The notes: generated from the sequence alone by a model not told the origin. DNA of 64,000 bases from Tardiphaga alba (GCF_018279705.1 NZ_CP036498.1:5659001-5723000), one strand, 5' to 3'. Shown: positions 9,011 through 19,142, numbered from the stretch's first letter. Translations and numbers: made by a program.

Positions 9011-10081
9011 TCAAGGCACCAGCTTTCTCAGTTGCGCAGCGATGTCGGGCAATGGCAGCACGAAGTCGGCGCCGCCCGCTTTCACCAGTTCGCCTGGCAT
9101 TCCCCAAACCACGGCGGTCTCCTCGGCTTCGGCGATGGTCCGTCCACCGTTGCTGTTCAGGACGGTCATTGCCTGCGCTCCATCGTCTCCCATGCCGGTC
9201 ATGAGTACGCCCACCAACTGGCCGGCATCGACATGGTTCAGCGCGCTCCGGACCAAACGGTCCGTGCTGGGGTGCCATGGATAGCCGGCCTCTGCGGGTG
9301 CCGGCAGCGCCACCAGTCCACCCTTGCGCTTGGAGACGATGATGTCGGCGTCGCCGCGCGCGATATAGACGTGTCCCGGTTTCAATGCCGTCGCGGCGAC
9401 GACCTCGTTGACCGTGAGGCTACAGATCCTGTCCAGGCGGCGGGCGAGCGATCCCGTGAACGTCGCAGGCATATGCTGCGCCACCACGATCGGCCACGGG
9501 AAGGATGACGGGAGCGGCACCAGCAGCGCCTCCAGCGCAGGCGGACCGCCGGTGGAGGTGCCGACCAGGACCAGACCTTCACCGGCCGCGGGCTGGAGTT
9601 TGAGGGCGGCTGCCTTGCGCGGTAACGCCGAGCGCAAACCAGCAGATTTGTGACGGATGCGCTCGCGCAGCCGCAACGACGTCCGCAACTTCGCACCAGC
9701 AGCCTGTCGCGCCTTGCTGACCAGCTCCGGCGCAAGCGCATCCATCTTGAGCGAAACTGCACCCGTCGGCTTTGCCACGAAATCGACCGCGCCAAGGCGC
9801 AGCGCTTCCAGCGTCGCATCCGCGCCGTCGGCGGTCATCGATGAAACCATGATGACGGGACAGGGATGTTCGATCATGATCCGGTCGAGACACTGCAGCC
9901 CATCCATGTCCGGCATGTGGACATCGAGGGTCACGACGTCGGGCACCGCAGCGGCGATGGAGTCGAGCGCCTCCTTGGCATTGCGCGCGAAAGCAACCTG
10001 AAAGTCGTCCTGCGTCGAGAAGATCTGGCCCAGAAGCTTCCGGACCAGCGCGGAATCGTCAACGACAAGGATCTTGATCAC
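9011..10081 (-). CDS. cheB: Chemotaxis protein-glutamate methylesterase CheB
   Basis: A 356-residue two-domain enzyme. The N-terminal receiver has phospho-acceptor Asp53 in LDVHMPDMDG and Lys in FVAKPTG. After a basic linker (about 115-165) comes the C-terminal methylesterase/deamidase domain with catalytic Ser176 in VGTSTGGPPA, His203 in AQHMP and an Asp near 300 in TGMGDDGAQ. It removes methyl groups from MCPs, opposing CheR. The stop abuts the HEAT gene (TGAATG) and the start overlaps the cheW stop by four bases. Confidence 0.95.
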   Translation of the reverse strand: MIKILVVDDSALVRKLLGQIFSTQDDFQVAFARNAKEALDSIAAAVPDVVTLDVHMPDMDGLQCLDRIMIEHPCPVIMVSSMTADGADATLEALRLGAVDFVAKPTGAVSLKMDALAPELVSKARQAAGAKLRTSLRLRERIRHKSAGLRSALPRKAAALKLQPAAGEGLVLVGTSTGGPPALEALLVPLPSSFPWPIVVAQHMPATFTGSLARRLDRICSLTVNEVVAATALKPGHVYIARGDADIIVSKRKGGLVALPAPAEAGYPWHPSTDRLVRSALNHVDAGQLVGVLMTGMGDDGAQAMTVLNSNGGRTIAEAEETAVVWGMPGELVKAGGADFVLPLPDIAAQLRKLVP

Positions 10082-11586
10082 TGAGCTGACGGCCGCCCGC
10101 CCTTGGCCGACGGGGTCCTGTTAAACGAATCCAACAGGCCGCGCTCCGCTCGGCTGAGCAATTCAGCGGGATCAAGCAGCAGGACCATCCGTCCCGCCCC
10201 GCCGAGATTGATGACTGAACCGACCAGCGAGAGCGCATCGCCGGTGAGATCCGGTGCCGGCTGAATGGCCTCGGCGCTGCAGCGAAGGACCTCGGTCACA
10301 CCGTCCACGATCAGCCCGGCGCGATGATCTTGCGACGTCACGACCACCAGGCGCCGGCTCGCGCCGCCGTCCGATGGCGCCATGTCGAAACGCCGGCGCT
10401 GATCGATGACCGGCAGCACGGCGCCCCGCAGATTGATGACGCCTTCGAGAAATTTTGGTGTTTTGGGCAATCTGGTGATCTGATCAGGCACACGCGCCAC
10501 CTCGCCGACGGCATCGATCGGCAGTGCGAACTCATTGCCGTCCAGTCTGAAGACCAGAAAGCGCAGCTCGGCCGTCTGTGTGTTGGTGACGGCCTTGCCG
10601 ATCGCGGTGGCTCCTGCCGTGGCTTGCGACAATTTCTGCATGACGTCTTCCCGGAACAGCGCTTCTGTAACCAGTATGGAGATCAGGCGCCGCTCGCTAG
10701 AACGGTAGATCTCCTGGATCCTTGCTTCTCCACCTGCCCGCGCGCTCAACACCTTCGGAGCCGGCTCGACGCGTTGCGGATCCACCGTGAGGATGTCACG
10801 TGCGCTGTCGGCGACGAGGCCGACAATCACGCCCCGCACCGCAGTCACGATCACCGTCCTGCCGGTCTCCGCCGCGGCGCCGACACCGAGCAAAACGCGC
10901 AATGACAGTAATGGCAGCAGTCTGTCACGATAGGCCATCACGCCACGCACGGCTTCATCGCTGCCGGGCACTTGCGTCAGATCGTCCGGAGCAAGCACGA
11001 TTTCACGGATGGCGTCCAGCGACAGCGCATATTCCTGACCAGCGACAAGAAACGTGACCAGGCGTCGTCCTGCCGCATAAGACACGGGGACCGCGACTGC
11101 CGCCCTGGTGGCCGTTCCCGTGGCACGACGTGCTGTTGTTCGGGGAAAGGCCCTGGCAAGCAATGCGTCGATGTTCAGGATCTTGGTGATGCCAGTCCTG
11201 GTTTGGAAGATTCCGTCTAACTGCTCGTCCGCTTCCGCAGACATGTCAGCCTCGGCGAGTTTGACGTGGCGCGCATCGACGGTTTCTAGCGATGCGACCT
11301 CATCGACCGCCAGGGCGACGGGCGTTGCCCCGCCGAGCACGACCAAACGCGACCGATCGGACACCGCGATCTCGCTCCGTCCAAGCAGGCTGCGTACGCC
11401 AGCGACAGGGACCACTGTTCCGCGCAGATTGGTCAGCCCCAGCAGACTTTTCGGCGCCTGGGGGACGCGCGCCAGCGGCGACATTCTGACCACCTCTGAC
11501 ACTTTGTCCGCAATGACGGCGTAGAGACGTCCCGCAGACCGGAACGTCAGGTAACGGGCACCGTGTTCGGCGTCGTGGTCCGGCAT
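10078..11586 (-). CDS. cheW: Triple-domain CheW scaffold protein
   Basis: A 502-residue protein built of three consecutive CheW domains, at roughly residues 10-145, 170-310 and 345-490. Each has the CheW core: opening F-x-x-x-x-Y-A-L/V-I/V, the PxSLLGLTNLRGTVVPV-type turn (domains 2 and 3 carry variants such as GVMAYRDRLLPL and GVINLRGAVLPV), and a D-x-V-x-V/L ending. CheW normally is a single domain of about 150 residues that bridges receptors and CheA, so one chain could dock several partners. The start ATG lies one base after the MCP stop; longer readings only add arginine-rich sequence. Confidence 0.9.
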   Translation of the reverse strand: MPDHDAEHGARYLTFRSAGRLYAVIADKVSEVVRMSPLARVPQAPKSLLGLTNLRGTVVPVAGVRSLLGRSEIAVSDRSRLVVLGGATPVALAVDEVASLETVDARHVKLAEADMSAEADEQLDGIFQTRTGITKILNIDALLARAFPRTTARRATGTATRAAVAVPVSYAAGRRLVTFLVAGQEYALSLDAIREIVLAPDDLTQVPGSDEAVRGVMAYRDRLLPLLSLRVLLGVGAAAETGRTVIVTAVRGVIVGLVADSARDILTVDPQRVEPAPKVLSARAGGEARIQEIYRSSERRLISILVTEALFREDVMQKLSQATAGATAIGKAVTNTQTAELRFLVFRLDGNEFALPIDAVGEVARVPDQITRLPKTPKFLEGVINLRGAVLPVIDQRRRFDMAPSDGGASRRLVVVTSQDHRAGLIVDGVTEVLRCSAEAIQPAPDLTGDALSLVGSVINLGGAGRMVLLLDPAELLSRAERGLLDSFNRTPSAKGGRPSAQ

Positions 11587-11587
11587 G

Positions 11588-13504
11588 CTACTGCTTGAGC
11601 TCACTGGAGAGCGATGCGATTTCCTCGATCGCGGCCGCGAGGTCGTCCGCGCCCTGCGCCTGTTCGGCCGACGCCGCCGCCGCCTGCCGCACGGCCGCCC
11701 CCGCTTCCTCGGCCGCGGCCGCGACTTGCTTTGCTGCCAGCGCGGACCCGGTGGCCGCTTCCAAAATCTTCTTGGCACCCTCGACGATGGCATGGTTGGC
11801 GACGCTCAACCCAGCCATATCCTCGGTCACATTCGCGAGCGCCTTCGCAACCGAGCGGTTGTTCTGGACCTCGATCTCAGCGGCGGCGATGATCTGCTCA
11901 AGATCGCGACGAAGCAGTGATATCTGATCGAGAATGCTTTCCACCGAGTCCTTGATGCGCTCGATACTGTCGGACGCTTCACGCGCCAGCCCCCGGATGT
12001 CGTTGGAAACCAGCGCAAAGCCGCGGCCGGCATCGCCGGCCCGCGCTGCCTCTACTGAACCACTGACGGCAAGCATGCTGGTCTGAACGGTGACCAGACC
12101 GATGGAATCGACAATCTTACCGATCTTGCGGCCGACGGCTTCGAGCTGGACGATTGTGGTCAGGCTCTTGCGGGTCTCGCTCAATGACTGCTCAACGCCG
12201 TCGATCAGTTGTTCAACGGTTGACGTGGCAGTGGTCAACTTTTTTTGGACGTCCGTGACTCGTGCACTCGCCGAAAGCCCTTTCTTCTCCGCGAGCTGCG
12301 CACTGTCCTCGATTTGCGCCAGCGCGACCGACGTCTGCTGGGCCGCCGCTGATTGCTGTTGAGCGCCGCGGTTAATTTGCTCGACCGCCGTAGAGATCTC
12401 GCTCGCTGCGCCAGACAGCTCCTGAATCGTGGCTGACAGCTCTTCCGCCATGCTCGCGATCTGCTCATGCGCGGACGTCGCAGCCTTGCCGGTGCGGAGA
12501 TCCTCCGTAAGGGCTGCGAGTGACTCGGCTGCGGTCTGGCCCTGGCTCAGGGCTTTGGCCTGCTCACGGATGGCGGATTGCGCCTCGTTGGCGGCTGACG
12601 CTTGTTCTTCGGCCGCGCCAGCGACCAGTTCTGCGCCTTTCTGGGCTTCCAGAACGGCGCGCTCGGCTCCGATCGACGCGGTGACCGTCTGCTGGCTTCC
12701 GTCGGACAGCTGGGCCATATCTTCCCGGATCGCCGCCAGGGTATTCACGACACTGGCCCCCGCGTTGGCCTGGACGGTCGCCGCGTTCACGACAGTCCCG
12801 ACAATATTCACGGCAGTTCGGACATTGGCCGCTATCTCTTCGGCCAGGCCCTGGACTTCCTGGGCGCTTTTGTCGCTTTGCTCCGCAAGCGCCCGAACTT
12901 CGTCCGCCACGACTGCGAAACCACGGCCCTGATCGCCGGCGCGCGCAGCCTCAATGGCGGCATTCAATGCCAGGAGATTGGTTTGGTCCGAGATCCTGCT
13001 CACCGTGCCGGTGATGGCCCCCACGTCCTGGGCACGACGTTCGAGTTCGGAGATAACCTTTCCCGAAGCCATCTGCCGCTCTGCATTCTTCTCGATGGCG
13101 CGAACGGAGACGGAGATCTGAGCGGCCACATCGGCCAGCAGGAGTTGGGTCGCTTCAGTCTTCCGTCGCGAGTTGTCCGCTTCGCTCCGCGCCACGGCCA
13201 GGTTGCCAGATATATTCCGGATGGCCGAGAGCTGTTCCTGGGAGGCGCCCGCCGCTTCGTCCGCACCGACGGCAATCTGTTGCATGGCCCCTTGCAGCTC
13301 TTCTGCTGCCGCCGACGCCTGGGTCAGGCCGCTGGCAAGCTCTTCCGTAGCGGCCGCAATCCGCTCCGCAACCCGATCCGCATTGGGCTCGGCTGCAGAA
13401 GCCTGCGCACGTGACCCCAACTTAGGAGCTGACGGAGCTTTGCGAGACGAAGCCTGAGATTTGGCCGCGGCTTTGGAAATCTTGGAGGTCTTCACCAGGC
13501 TCAT
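11588..13504 (-). CDS. Soluble chemoreceptor with two MCP signalling domains
   Basis: About 638 residues with no transmembrane segment or HAMP domain, so a cytoplasmic methyl-accepting chemotaxis protein. Two signalling hairpins are present. The first (about 50-340) has a canonical tip, [20 protein letters not shown], followed by [15 protein letters not shown]. The second (about 350-620) has a divergent tip, [20 protein letters not shown], followed by [15 protein letters not shown]. The Lys/Ala/Ser-rich N-terminus is probably disordered. The start at 13504 is preferred because GAGAG precedes it; a start at 13543 would add 13 residues but has a poorly spaced site. It is the first gene of the chemosensory operon. 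Confidence 0.85.
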   Translation of the reverse strand: MSLVKTSKISKAAAKSQASSRKAPSAPKLGSRAQASAAEPNADRVAERIAAATEELASGLTQASAAAEELQGAMQQIAVGADEAAGASQEQLSAIRNISGNLAVARSEADNSRRKTEATQLLLADVAAQISVSVRAIEKNAERQMASGKVISELERRAQDVGAITGTVSRISDQTNLLALNAAIEAARAGDQGRGFAVVADEVRALAEQSDKSAQEVQGLAEEIAANVRTAVNIVGTVVNAATVQANAGASVVNTLAAIREDMAQLSDGSQQTVTASIGAERAVLEAQKGAELVAGAAEEQASAANEAQSAIREQAKALSQGQTAAESLAALTEDLRTGKAATSAHEQIASMAEELSATIQELSGAASEISTAVEQINRGAQQQSAAAQQTSVALAQIEDSAQLAEKKGLSASARVTDVQKKLTTATSTVEQLIDGVEQSLSETRKSLTTIVQLEAVGRKIGKIVDSIGLVTVQTSMLAVSGSVEAARAGDAGRGFALVSNDIRGLAREASDSIERIKDSVESILDQISLLRRDLEQIIAAAEIEVQNNRSVAKALANVTEDMAGLSVANHAIVEGAKKILEAATGSALAAKQVAAAAEEAGAAVRQAAAASAEQAQGADDLAAAIEEIASLSSELKQ

Positions 13505-13814
13505 TGATCTCTCGGCAAAAGGAGCGAACGCTTGCGTTTGCATACCTTTTAACGATGTCTATGCCGATGTCATAGAGAATGCGCATGCTCCGCACGCCGG
13601 AAGATGCCCGCGGACGACGGTCGCCTGGAAATACGTCCTAAACGCCGTTCAAAACGGTGTTCTTCATTCTAGAGACCATCCCGCTGATCATATGGCCGAA
13701 AGGTAAGGCTTCGGGAGGGATACGGCGCCTGACGGCATCCCTTCAGCGTTTGGATCGTGCTGGCCGCCATCGAACACCTTTGCCGACATTGATCCGCGAC
13801 GTCCGCTTTGCACC
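13505..13814. other. Leader region of the chemosensory operon
   Basis: About 310 bases between the MCP start and the left end of the insertion sequence. It must contain the promoter for the eleven-gene minus-strand operon, but no convincing match to a known sigma-factor consensus can be picked out by eye, and no gene is seen. Confidence 0.4.
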
Positions 13815-15328
13815 GATTGTGTTGAAAAACTCCCCTGTTGAAGCGGGACGCCATCGCTGATTCAATCCCGCTATCGGCGGAGGCTGAATCGATGATGGGT
13901 CCGAAGCAGACTGATCAGGCGGCTCTGTTCTACGAATTCTCGCTGGAGCGACACGTACCAGCCGCCCATATGCTGCGGAACATCGACCGGTTCGTCGATC
14001 TGTCTGTCGTTCGGAGCGAATTGGCGCCCTTCTACAGTTCGACCGGACGGCCATCGATTGATCCTGAGCTGCTCGTCCGGATGCTGCTGGTTGGCTACTG
14101 TTACGGCATCCGGTCGGAGCGCCGGTTGTGCGAGGAGGTTCACCTGAACCTCGCTTATCGCTGGTTTTGCCGTCTTGGCCTCGACGGTGAGGTGCCGGAT
14201 CATTCGACCTTCTCAAAGAACAGACATGGTCGCTTCCGTGATTGCAATCTCCTGCGCAAGCTGTTCGAGACGGTAGTGCGACGCTGCATGGCGGAGGGGC
14301 TGGTCGATGGAACGGCCTTCGCCGTCGATGCCAGCCTGATCGCTGCCGACGCCAACAAGCAGCGCTCCGCTGTGGGGACTGAGGACCATGACTGGGACAC
14401 GCTTGCCCGGGCGCGGCGGTCCGTCCGCGAGTACCTCGACACACTGGACGAAGCGGCCTGGGGTGCAGCGAGCGAGACGGTGCCGAAGTTTGTCTCTCGA
14501 TCCGATCCGGCCGCGCAATGGACCGGGGCTCACAAAGGCCACGCCTTCTTTGCCTACGCCGACAACTACCTGATCGATCTGAAGGCTGCGGTCATTGTTG
14601 ATGTCGAGGCGACACGCGCCATTCGACCGGCCAAGGTCGGTGCTGCACGCACGATGATCGCGCGTACAAAGGATCGCTTCGGCATCCATCCCGAGCGCCT
14701 GGCTGCCGACAGCGCTTACGGATCAGCCGACATGCTGGCCTGGTTGGTGGACCAGCGTAAAATTGAGCCGCACATACCCGTGTTCGACAAATCGGCTCGC
14801 GAGGATGGGACGTTTGCCCGCGATGAATTCACCTACGATCGGGAGGCTGACATCTATCGCTGCCCGGCGGGCAAGCTGCTGACTTCAACCGGAACACTGG
14901 TGAATGACGGAGCGACGCTTCACTATCGCGCCAGCAAGCGGGACTGCGACATCTGCGAACTCAAGCCACGGTGTTGTCCGAAGATGCCAGCTCGCAAGGT
15001 ACCACGCTCGATCTACGAGAGCGCTCGCGATGTGGCGCGCGGGATCGCCAGAACGGAAGCCTACGTAACCTCGCGGCGTGAACGCAAAAAGATCGAAATG
15101 TTGTTCGCGCATCTGAAGCGTATCCTGCGCCTCGACCGGCTTCGTCTGAGAGGTCCTTGCGGTGCTCGCGACGAGTTCCTGCTCGCTGCCACCGCTCAGA
15201 ACCTTCGAAAGCTGGCAAAATTGATCCCGACACCGGCTCCGATGCCCATCTGAACTGGGACAGACACTTGCACGCCGCTCCTCTGCGCACTGGCCGATAG
15301 CCAACTAGCTGACTTTTTCAACACAATC
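13815..15328 (+). mobile_element. IS1182-type insertion sequence
   Basis: A 1.51-kb element bounded by near-perfect terminal inverted repeats. The left end at 13815 and the reverse complement of the right end at 15328 both begin GATTGTGTTGAAAAA, then differ at one base and share TC. One transposase gene fills the interior. No convincing target-site duplication is visible in the flanks. It lies between the chemosensory operon leader and the efflux genes and interrupts no recognisable gene. Confidence 0.8.
13892..15253 (+). CDS. IS1182-family DDE transposase
   Basis: A transposase of about 453 residues that cuts and joins the element ends. The N-terminal part (GPKQTDQAALFYEFSLERHVP, then GRPSIDPELLVRMLLVGYCYGIRSERRLCEEV) is typical of IS1182/IS5-superfamily enzymes. 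The DDE catalytic domain follows, with Asp in DGTAFAVDASLI, Asp in ADSAYGSADML and a late acidic helix RERKKIEMLFAHLKRIL. A Cys cluster (CDICELKPRCC) lies before that helix. The start is set at the ATGATG at 13892 because GGCGGAGG lies eight bases upstream. The frame is intact, so the enzyme may be active. Confidence 0.9.
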   Translation: MMGPKQTDQAALFYEFSLERHVPAAHMLRNIDRFVDLSVVRSELAPFYSSTGRPSIDPELLVRMLLVGYCYGIRSERRLCEEVHLNLAYRWFCRLGLDGEVPDHSTFSKNRHGRFRDCNLLRKLFETVVRRCMAEGLVDGTAFAVDASLIAADANKQRSAVGTEDHDWDTLARARRSVREYLDTLDEAAWGAASETVPKFVSRSDPAAQWTGAHKGHAFFAYADNYLIDLKAAVIVDVEATRAIRPAKVGAARTMIARTKDRFGIHPERLAADSAYGSADMLAWLVDQRKIEPHIPVFDKSAREDGTFARDEFTYDREADIYRCPAGKLLTSTGTLVNDGATLHYRASKRDCDICELKPRCCPKMPARKVPRSIYESARDVARGIARTEAYVTSRRERKKIEMLFAHLKRILRLDRLRLRGPCGARDEFLLAATAQNLRKLAKLIPTPAPMPI

Positions 15329-15764
15329 CGCCATGAGCGGTCGCCAGAAGAAGCGTCGCGGCGGCAATTTGAATGGGACAACAACTGCTGGCCTAAGTTG
15401 ACGAGCCGGTTCGCTCTGCCGACCGAGCACCGTGGTGGCACCGAGCCAACGATGAGCCATCCGCAAGAGAGCTTGGTTTCAACGCGGGTCAGCAGCGAAA
15501 ACCGGCGACTGACGGGTCGGGTACCCAAGAGGGCCAAATGAGTCTGTTTGTCAGCTCTCTCAAGCCAGTTACGCCTCAGCGTTTTTTTCCTGAAGCAAGC
15601 TGAAATGTCGGAATGTAGCGAGTCAGGGCGGAGACCACGAAGGCCCACCTTGACGGCGGCGAAGACTAAAAAAACACCGAAAATCGCCGATGACCTGCTT
15701 CAAGTAGATCTGTCGGTCACTCGTGTTCACTTTCGAAAATCTCACCCGCCGAGTCTCGGGACCC
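15329..15764. other. Non-coding stretch right of the insertion sequence
   Basis: About 435 bases between the right end of the IS and the end of the MFS transporter gene. Open frames here are arginine/serine-rich shadows without a ribosome-binding site. No gene, RNA or repeat could be recognised. Confidence 0.5.
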
Positions 15765-17342
15765 TCATTTCGGCACGAACGGTCCCGGCGCGGCCCTGTG
15801 CATGCAAGCCACCACAACCAGCGCGGCGATGGCACACCATGCCGAGAACCAGAAGCCATCTATATAGGCCAGCGTGTTGGCCTCCCGCTGTACGATCTGT
15901 GACAGCGTCACAACACTTCGCGCCGTCGCCAATCCGGTGTCATGTACGGAGAAACCCTTCTGCAACTGCGTCAGCATTTCGACCACACTCGGATCGCCTT
16001 GCGTAACGTTCAGGCCGAGCGTGTTCGAATGGGTCTGTTCGCGAACACGTAACCAGGTCGCCATCAGCGCGCTGCCGATCTCTGCGCCGCCGATGCGTAC
16101 CGACTGGATGTAGGCGGCAAAAGCCGTGGCGCGCCTGGGATCGACGTTCGAAAGCGCGGTGACAATGATTCCGATCAGGGTGACCGACTGTCCCACGGAC
16201 TGAAGCAACGCGATGGCCACGAAGTCTTCGGCGACCCACTGGCGGGTGAGATGCGTCCCGAGCAACGCCGCGAGGAAGAAGGCGGAGAAGCCGACTACGA
16301 TGACCACTCGGGAATCCAGCCGTCCCGCCATCCAGACCGCGATCGGCGTGAAGACTAGCATCGGCAGTGCGCCGTACAGAAGGAACAGCCAGCCGATCTG
16401 CTCGGGCCGGAGACCTCCGACCGCCACCAGGAAGTTTGGCGTCAGCATTCCGTTGGACAGGCTGGTCAGCGAATAGAGCAGGATGCACATGATCGCCAAC
16501 CCGATGTTGCGGGACAGGACGACCCCAGCCTCCGCCCACGGGTTTTCGACGACGGCTTCGTTGACAAAAAAGCAGGCGACAAGGACGGCGCCGGCCAAAA
16601 GCAGCGCGACCACCGTGCCAGAGTTGAGCCAGTCCAGCCGGTTACCCTGATCGAGCCCTGCGTAGATCATCGCCATGCCTGCGCCCAGCAGCAGCATACC
16701 ACTCCAGTCGCCGCTCTGGACGAGCGCGCGATTGATCGGTTCCCGAGGCGTACCGAGGTATACGAACAGCGCCATCAACGGCGCGAAGACCGCATCTTGC
16801 CAGAACAGCCACTGCCATCCGATCTGATGCACGTATAGCCCGACGACCCAGACGCCTAGGTTGACGCTGAAACCGACCCGAGCCGCGTAGATGCCTATCG
16901 CGACGAGCCACCATTTCATCGGCAGATTGCGAAAGATGATCATGATCGTGGCCGGCACGAAGACGCCCAGCAGCAACCCGCGCAAAATCGAAAGGAACGC
17001 CAGCGTGCTGTACTCGCTTACGATTGGGATGAGCACGGACAGCACGGCGTAAAGCAGGCTGGGTACGATCAGGATACGGCGGAGGCCGAACAGCATTGCA
17101 AGCCATGCTACCGCCGGAGCGACCAGCAGTTGAGCCGCCGACGTCGCCGTCATCATCCAGGACGCCTCGTCGAAGCCGAGGGAGTGAATGCCCTTCAGGT
17201 CTGGAAGCGCGATCGTCAGTAGTCGGCTATCGAAGCTCGACAGAAATGCTCCGAGAAGAACAGCTCCAACTGCAAATATGGGACGCGGAGCGGGAGCGCC
17301 GGTCGAAACGGGGCCGCCCGAAACTTCGCTACCTGGTGCCAT
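15765..17342 (-). CDS. MFS drug efflux transporter, EmrB/DHA2-like
   Basis: A 525-residue inner-membrane transporter of the major facilitator superfamily, DHA2 (14-helix) type by length and by pairing with an HlyD-type protein. The first helix (FAVGAVLLGAFLSSFDSRLLTIALPDL) carries the membrane Asp typical of DHA2 pumps, followed by EASWMMTATSAAQLLVAPAVAWLA. At least twelve further hydrophobic segments follow. It would export toxic compounds in exchange for protons, with the adaptor protein spanning the periplasm. Its start overlaps the adaptor gene by 14 bases, so the two form an operon, adaptor first. No TolC-like outer-membrane partner is in the window. Confidence 0.85.
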   Translation of the reverse strand: MAPGSEVSGGPVSTGAPAPRPIFAVGAVLLGAFLSSFDSRLLTIALPDLKGIHSLGFDEASWMMTATSAAQLLVAPAVAWLAMLFGLRRILIVPSLLYAVLSVLIPIVSEYSTLAFLSILRGLLLGVFVPATIMIIFRNLPMKWWLVAIGIYAARVGFSVNLGVWVVGLYVHQIGWQWLFWQDAVFAPLMALFVYLGTPREPINRALVQSGDWSGMLLLGAGMAMIYAGLDQGNRLDWLNSGTVVALLLAGAVLVACFFVNEAVVENPWAEAGVVLSRNIGLAIMCILLYSLTSLSNGMLTPNFLVAVGGLRPEQIGWLFLLYGALPMLVFTPIAVWMAGRLDSRVVIVVGFSAFFLAALLGTHLTRQWVAEDFVAIALLQSVGQSVTLIGIIVTALSNVDPRRATAFAAYIQSVRIGGAEIGSALMATWLRVREQTHSNTLGLNVTQGDPSVVEMLTQLQKGFSVHDTGLATARSVVTLSQIVQREANTLAYIDGFWFSAWCAIAALVVVACMHRAAPGPFVPK

Positions 17343-18468
17343 CGGCCTGGCCCTCTTCGGTATGAATCCGCGTCGTCACCGACATTCCGGGGCGCAGCTT
17401 GCCCAACAGCGGCTGGTCTGGATCGAACTGGATGCGAACCGGGATGCGCTGCACCACTTTTGTGAAGTTGCCGGTCGCGTTGTCCGGGGGCAGCAGCGCA
17501 AACTGAGATCCGCTCGCGGGCGATACGCGTTCGACCCGGCCATGAAGCGTCTCGCCCTTGAACGTGTCCGCCGCGATATCGACCTTTTGGCCGGGCTGCA
17601 CTTGCCGGAGCTGGGTCTCCTTGTAGTTCGCGATGACGTAGACGTTCGGAAGGGGCACGACGCTGATCAGGTTCGACCCGACATTGACGTAGTCGCCCGC
17701 CTGCACCTTGCGCTCGCTCACCACGCCGTCGAACGGCGCGACGACCCTTGTGTAGCTCAGTCGCAGCTTGGCTGCGTCCCGGGTCGCCTCGGCGGCCCTC
17801 AGCTCGGCCGCCTTCTGCTCCCTGGTTCCCTCGAGCACCGTGAGTTGCCGCCGCTGGGCCGCCGCAAATGCCTCGCTTGCCTTGTGATCCGCTTTCGCCT
17901 TGTGATAGGCGGCCGTCGCCTGCTCGAACTTCTGCAGCGTACCGGACTGGGTCTTGACCAGCGCGCTCTGACGCTCCGCTTCCTGCTCGGCCTGCGTTTC
18001 AAGCGCGGACACCGAATTGGTCTGGGCGTCCGCCTGCATGATCATGGCGCGCTGCAGTTCGACCTGGTTCGCGAGGTTATCGAGGCTTGCCTTCGCGGCA
18101 CTCACAGACGCCTCTGCCTGTGCAACCTGCGCCAGATAATCCGCCGGGTCGATCTCGAGGAGAAGCTCGCCCGCCTTAACGCGCTCGAAGTCGTCGACGG
18201 CGACGATCTTGACCGCGGCGGCCACGCGGCTACTCAGCAACGTGATCTGCGCGCGGACATAGGCATCGTCGGTGCTCTGAACGGGCCGGTTTGCCACCCA
18301 GCTATCCCAGCGGATGGTCGCGAGCGCGACGCTGGACAGCGCCGCGATCACTGCAACGCTGGGGGCGATGATCCGCCATCGGTCCCTCGCCTTCGCAAGC
18401 TCGACTTGGGGAGAGGCAGTAGCGGCCGGCTGACCGATGCGAGGAATTTGTTGAACTGTCTGATCCAT
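17329..18468 (-). CDS. HlyD/EmrA-family membrane fusion protein
   Basis: A 379-residue periplasmic adaptor. One N-terminal transmembrane helix (IIAPSVAVIAALSSVALATI, about 40-60) is followed by the TDDAYVRAQ motif of EmrA-like proteins and a lipoyl half (VDDFERVKAGELLLEIDPADY). A long coiled-coil hairpin (about 115-220) leads into the second lipoyl half and a beta-barrel (APFDGVVSERKVQAGDYVNVG). It links the MFS pump to an outer-membrane channel. The start at 18468 is chosen because it begins the usual short cytoplasmic tail; upstream in-frame sequence is Arg-rich. It overlaps the MFS gene. Confidence 0.88.
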   Translation of the reverse strand: MDQTVQQIPRIGQPAATASPQVELAKARDRWRIIAPSVAVIAALSSVALATIRWDSWVANRPVQSTDDAYVRAQITLLSSRVAAAVKIVAVDDFERVKAGELLLEIDPADYLAQVAQAEASVSAAKASLDNLANQVELQRAMIMQADAQTNSVSALETQAEQEAERQSALVKTQSGTLQKFEQATAAYHKAKADHKASEAFAAAQRRQLTVLEGTREQKAAELRAAEATRDAAKLRLSYTRVVAPFDGVVSERKVQAGDYVNVGSNLISVVPLPNVYVIANYKETQLRQVQPGQKVDIAADTFKGETLHGRVERVSPASGSQFALLPPDNATGNFTKVVQRIPVRIQFDPDQPLLGKLRPGMSVTTRIHTEEGQADGTR

Positions 18469-18674
18469 GGATCTTACCCGGTGCTGCCGTCGGGTGTGCC
18501 GGGGTCCAGCTCCGCACGGCCTGTATTGACGGTAGGTGGTCCGGCGCGCCGCCGGCTCGAGGCTTCGAAGAGAGTTCATGGCCTCTTCGCAGGGATTAGA
18601 TCAGAGAGGCCATCTGCATCCGAAGCAGAGGGTGGGACTTCAGAAGCCATGAAAGGAGGCAGGTCGGCCGGACG

Positions 18675-19142
18675 TCAGGACGACTTCCGGTGAATTTCGC
18701 CCGACGGATGAAGAGACCTGAAGCCGACGTTCATGCGATTCCACATGTTGATCGTGCCGATCGCGAGGGTCAGGACCACCTGCTCCTCCTCCGTGAACTG
18801 TGATTTCAGCAGCTCATAGTCGGCATCCGGCGCGTGCGTTTCCGTCAGCAAGGTCAGCGCGTCGGTCCAGGCAAGCGCTGCGCGCTCACGCGGCGTGTAG
18901 AGCGAGGACTCGCGCCAACCGTCGAGCATGTGAAGCCGCATGCCCTCCTCCCCGAGTTTCTTCAGATCGGTGACGTGCATGTGGATGCAGTAGGCGCAGC
19001 CGTTGATCTGCGAAGCCCGAAGCCGGACGAGATCCAGGATCACCGGTTCGATGGTGCTCTCGGAAAAGCTTCTCTCGAGAGCAATGGCGGACTTGAAGCT
19101 GGACGCTGCATGCAGGAAGGGGTTGGCGATACGTGCACTCAT
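18675..19142 (-). CDS. Carboxymuconolactone decarboxylase/AhpD-like protein
   Basis: A 155-residue alkylhydroperoxidase-D-like protein. The signature helix pair LVRLRASQINGCAYCIHMH contains the CxxC redox pair and the downstream His of AhpD/CMD-family proteins, followed by RLHMLDGWRESSLYTPRERAALAWTDALT. Such proteins reduce peroxides or act as general redox carriers, and many are induced by electrophiles. It is upstream of the efflux pair on the same strand, about 200 bases away, and may belong to the same detoxification response. Catalytic activity is inferred from the intact CxxC-x3-H. Confidence 0.85.
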   Translation of the reverse strand: MSARIANPFLHAASSFKSAIALERSFSESTIEPVILDLVRLRASQINGCAYCIHMHVTDLKKLGEEGMRLHMLDGWRESSLYTPRERAALAWTDALTLLTETHAPDADYELLKSQFTEEEQVVLTLAIGTINMWNRMNVGFRSLHPSGEIHRKSS

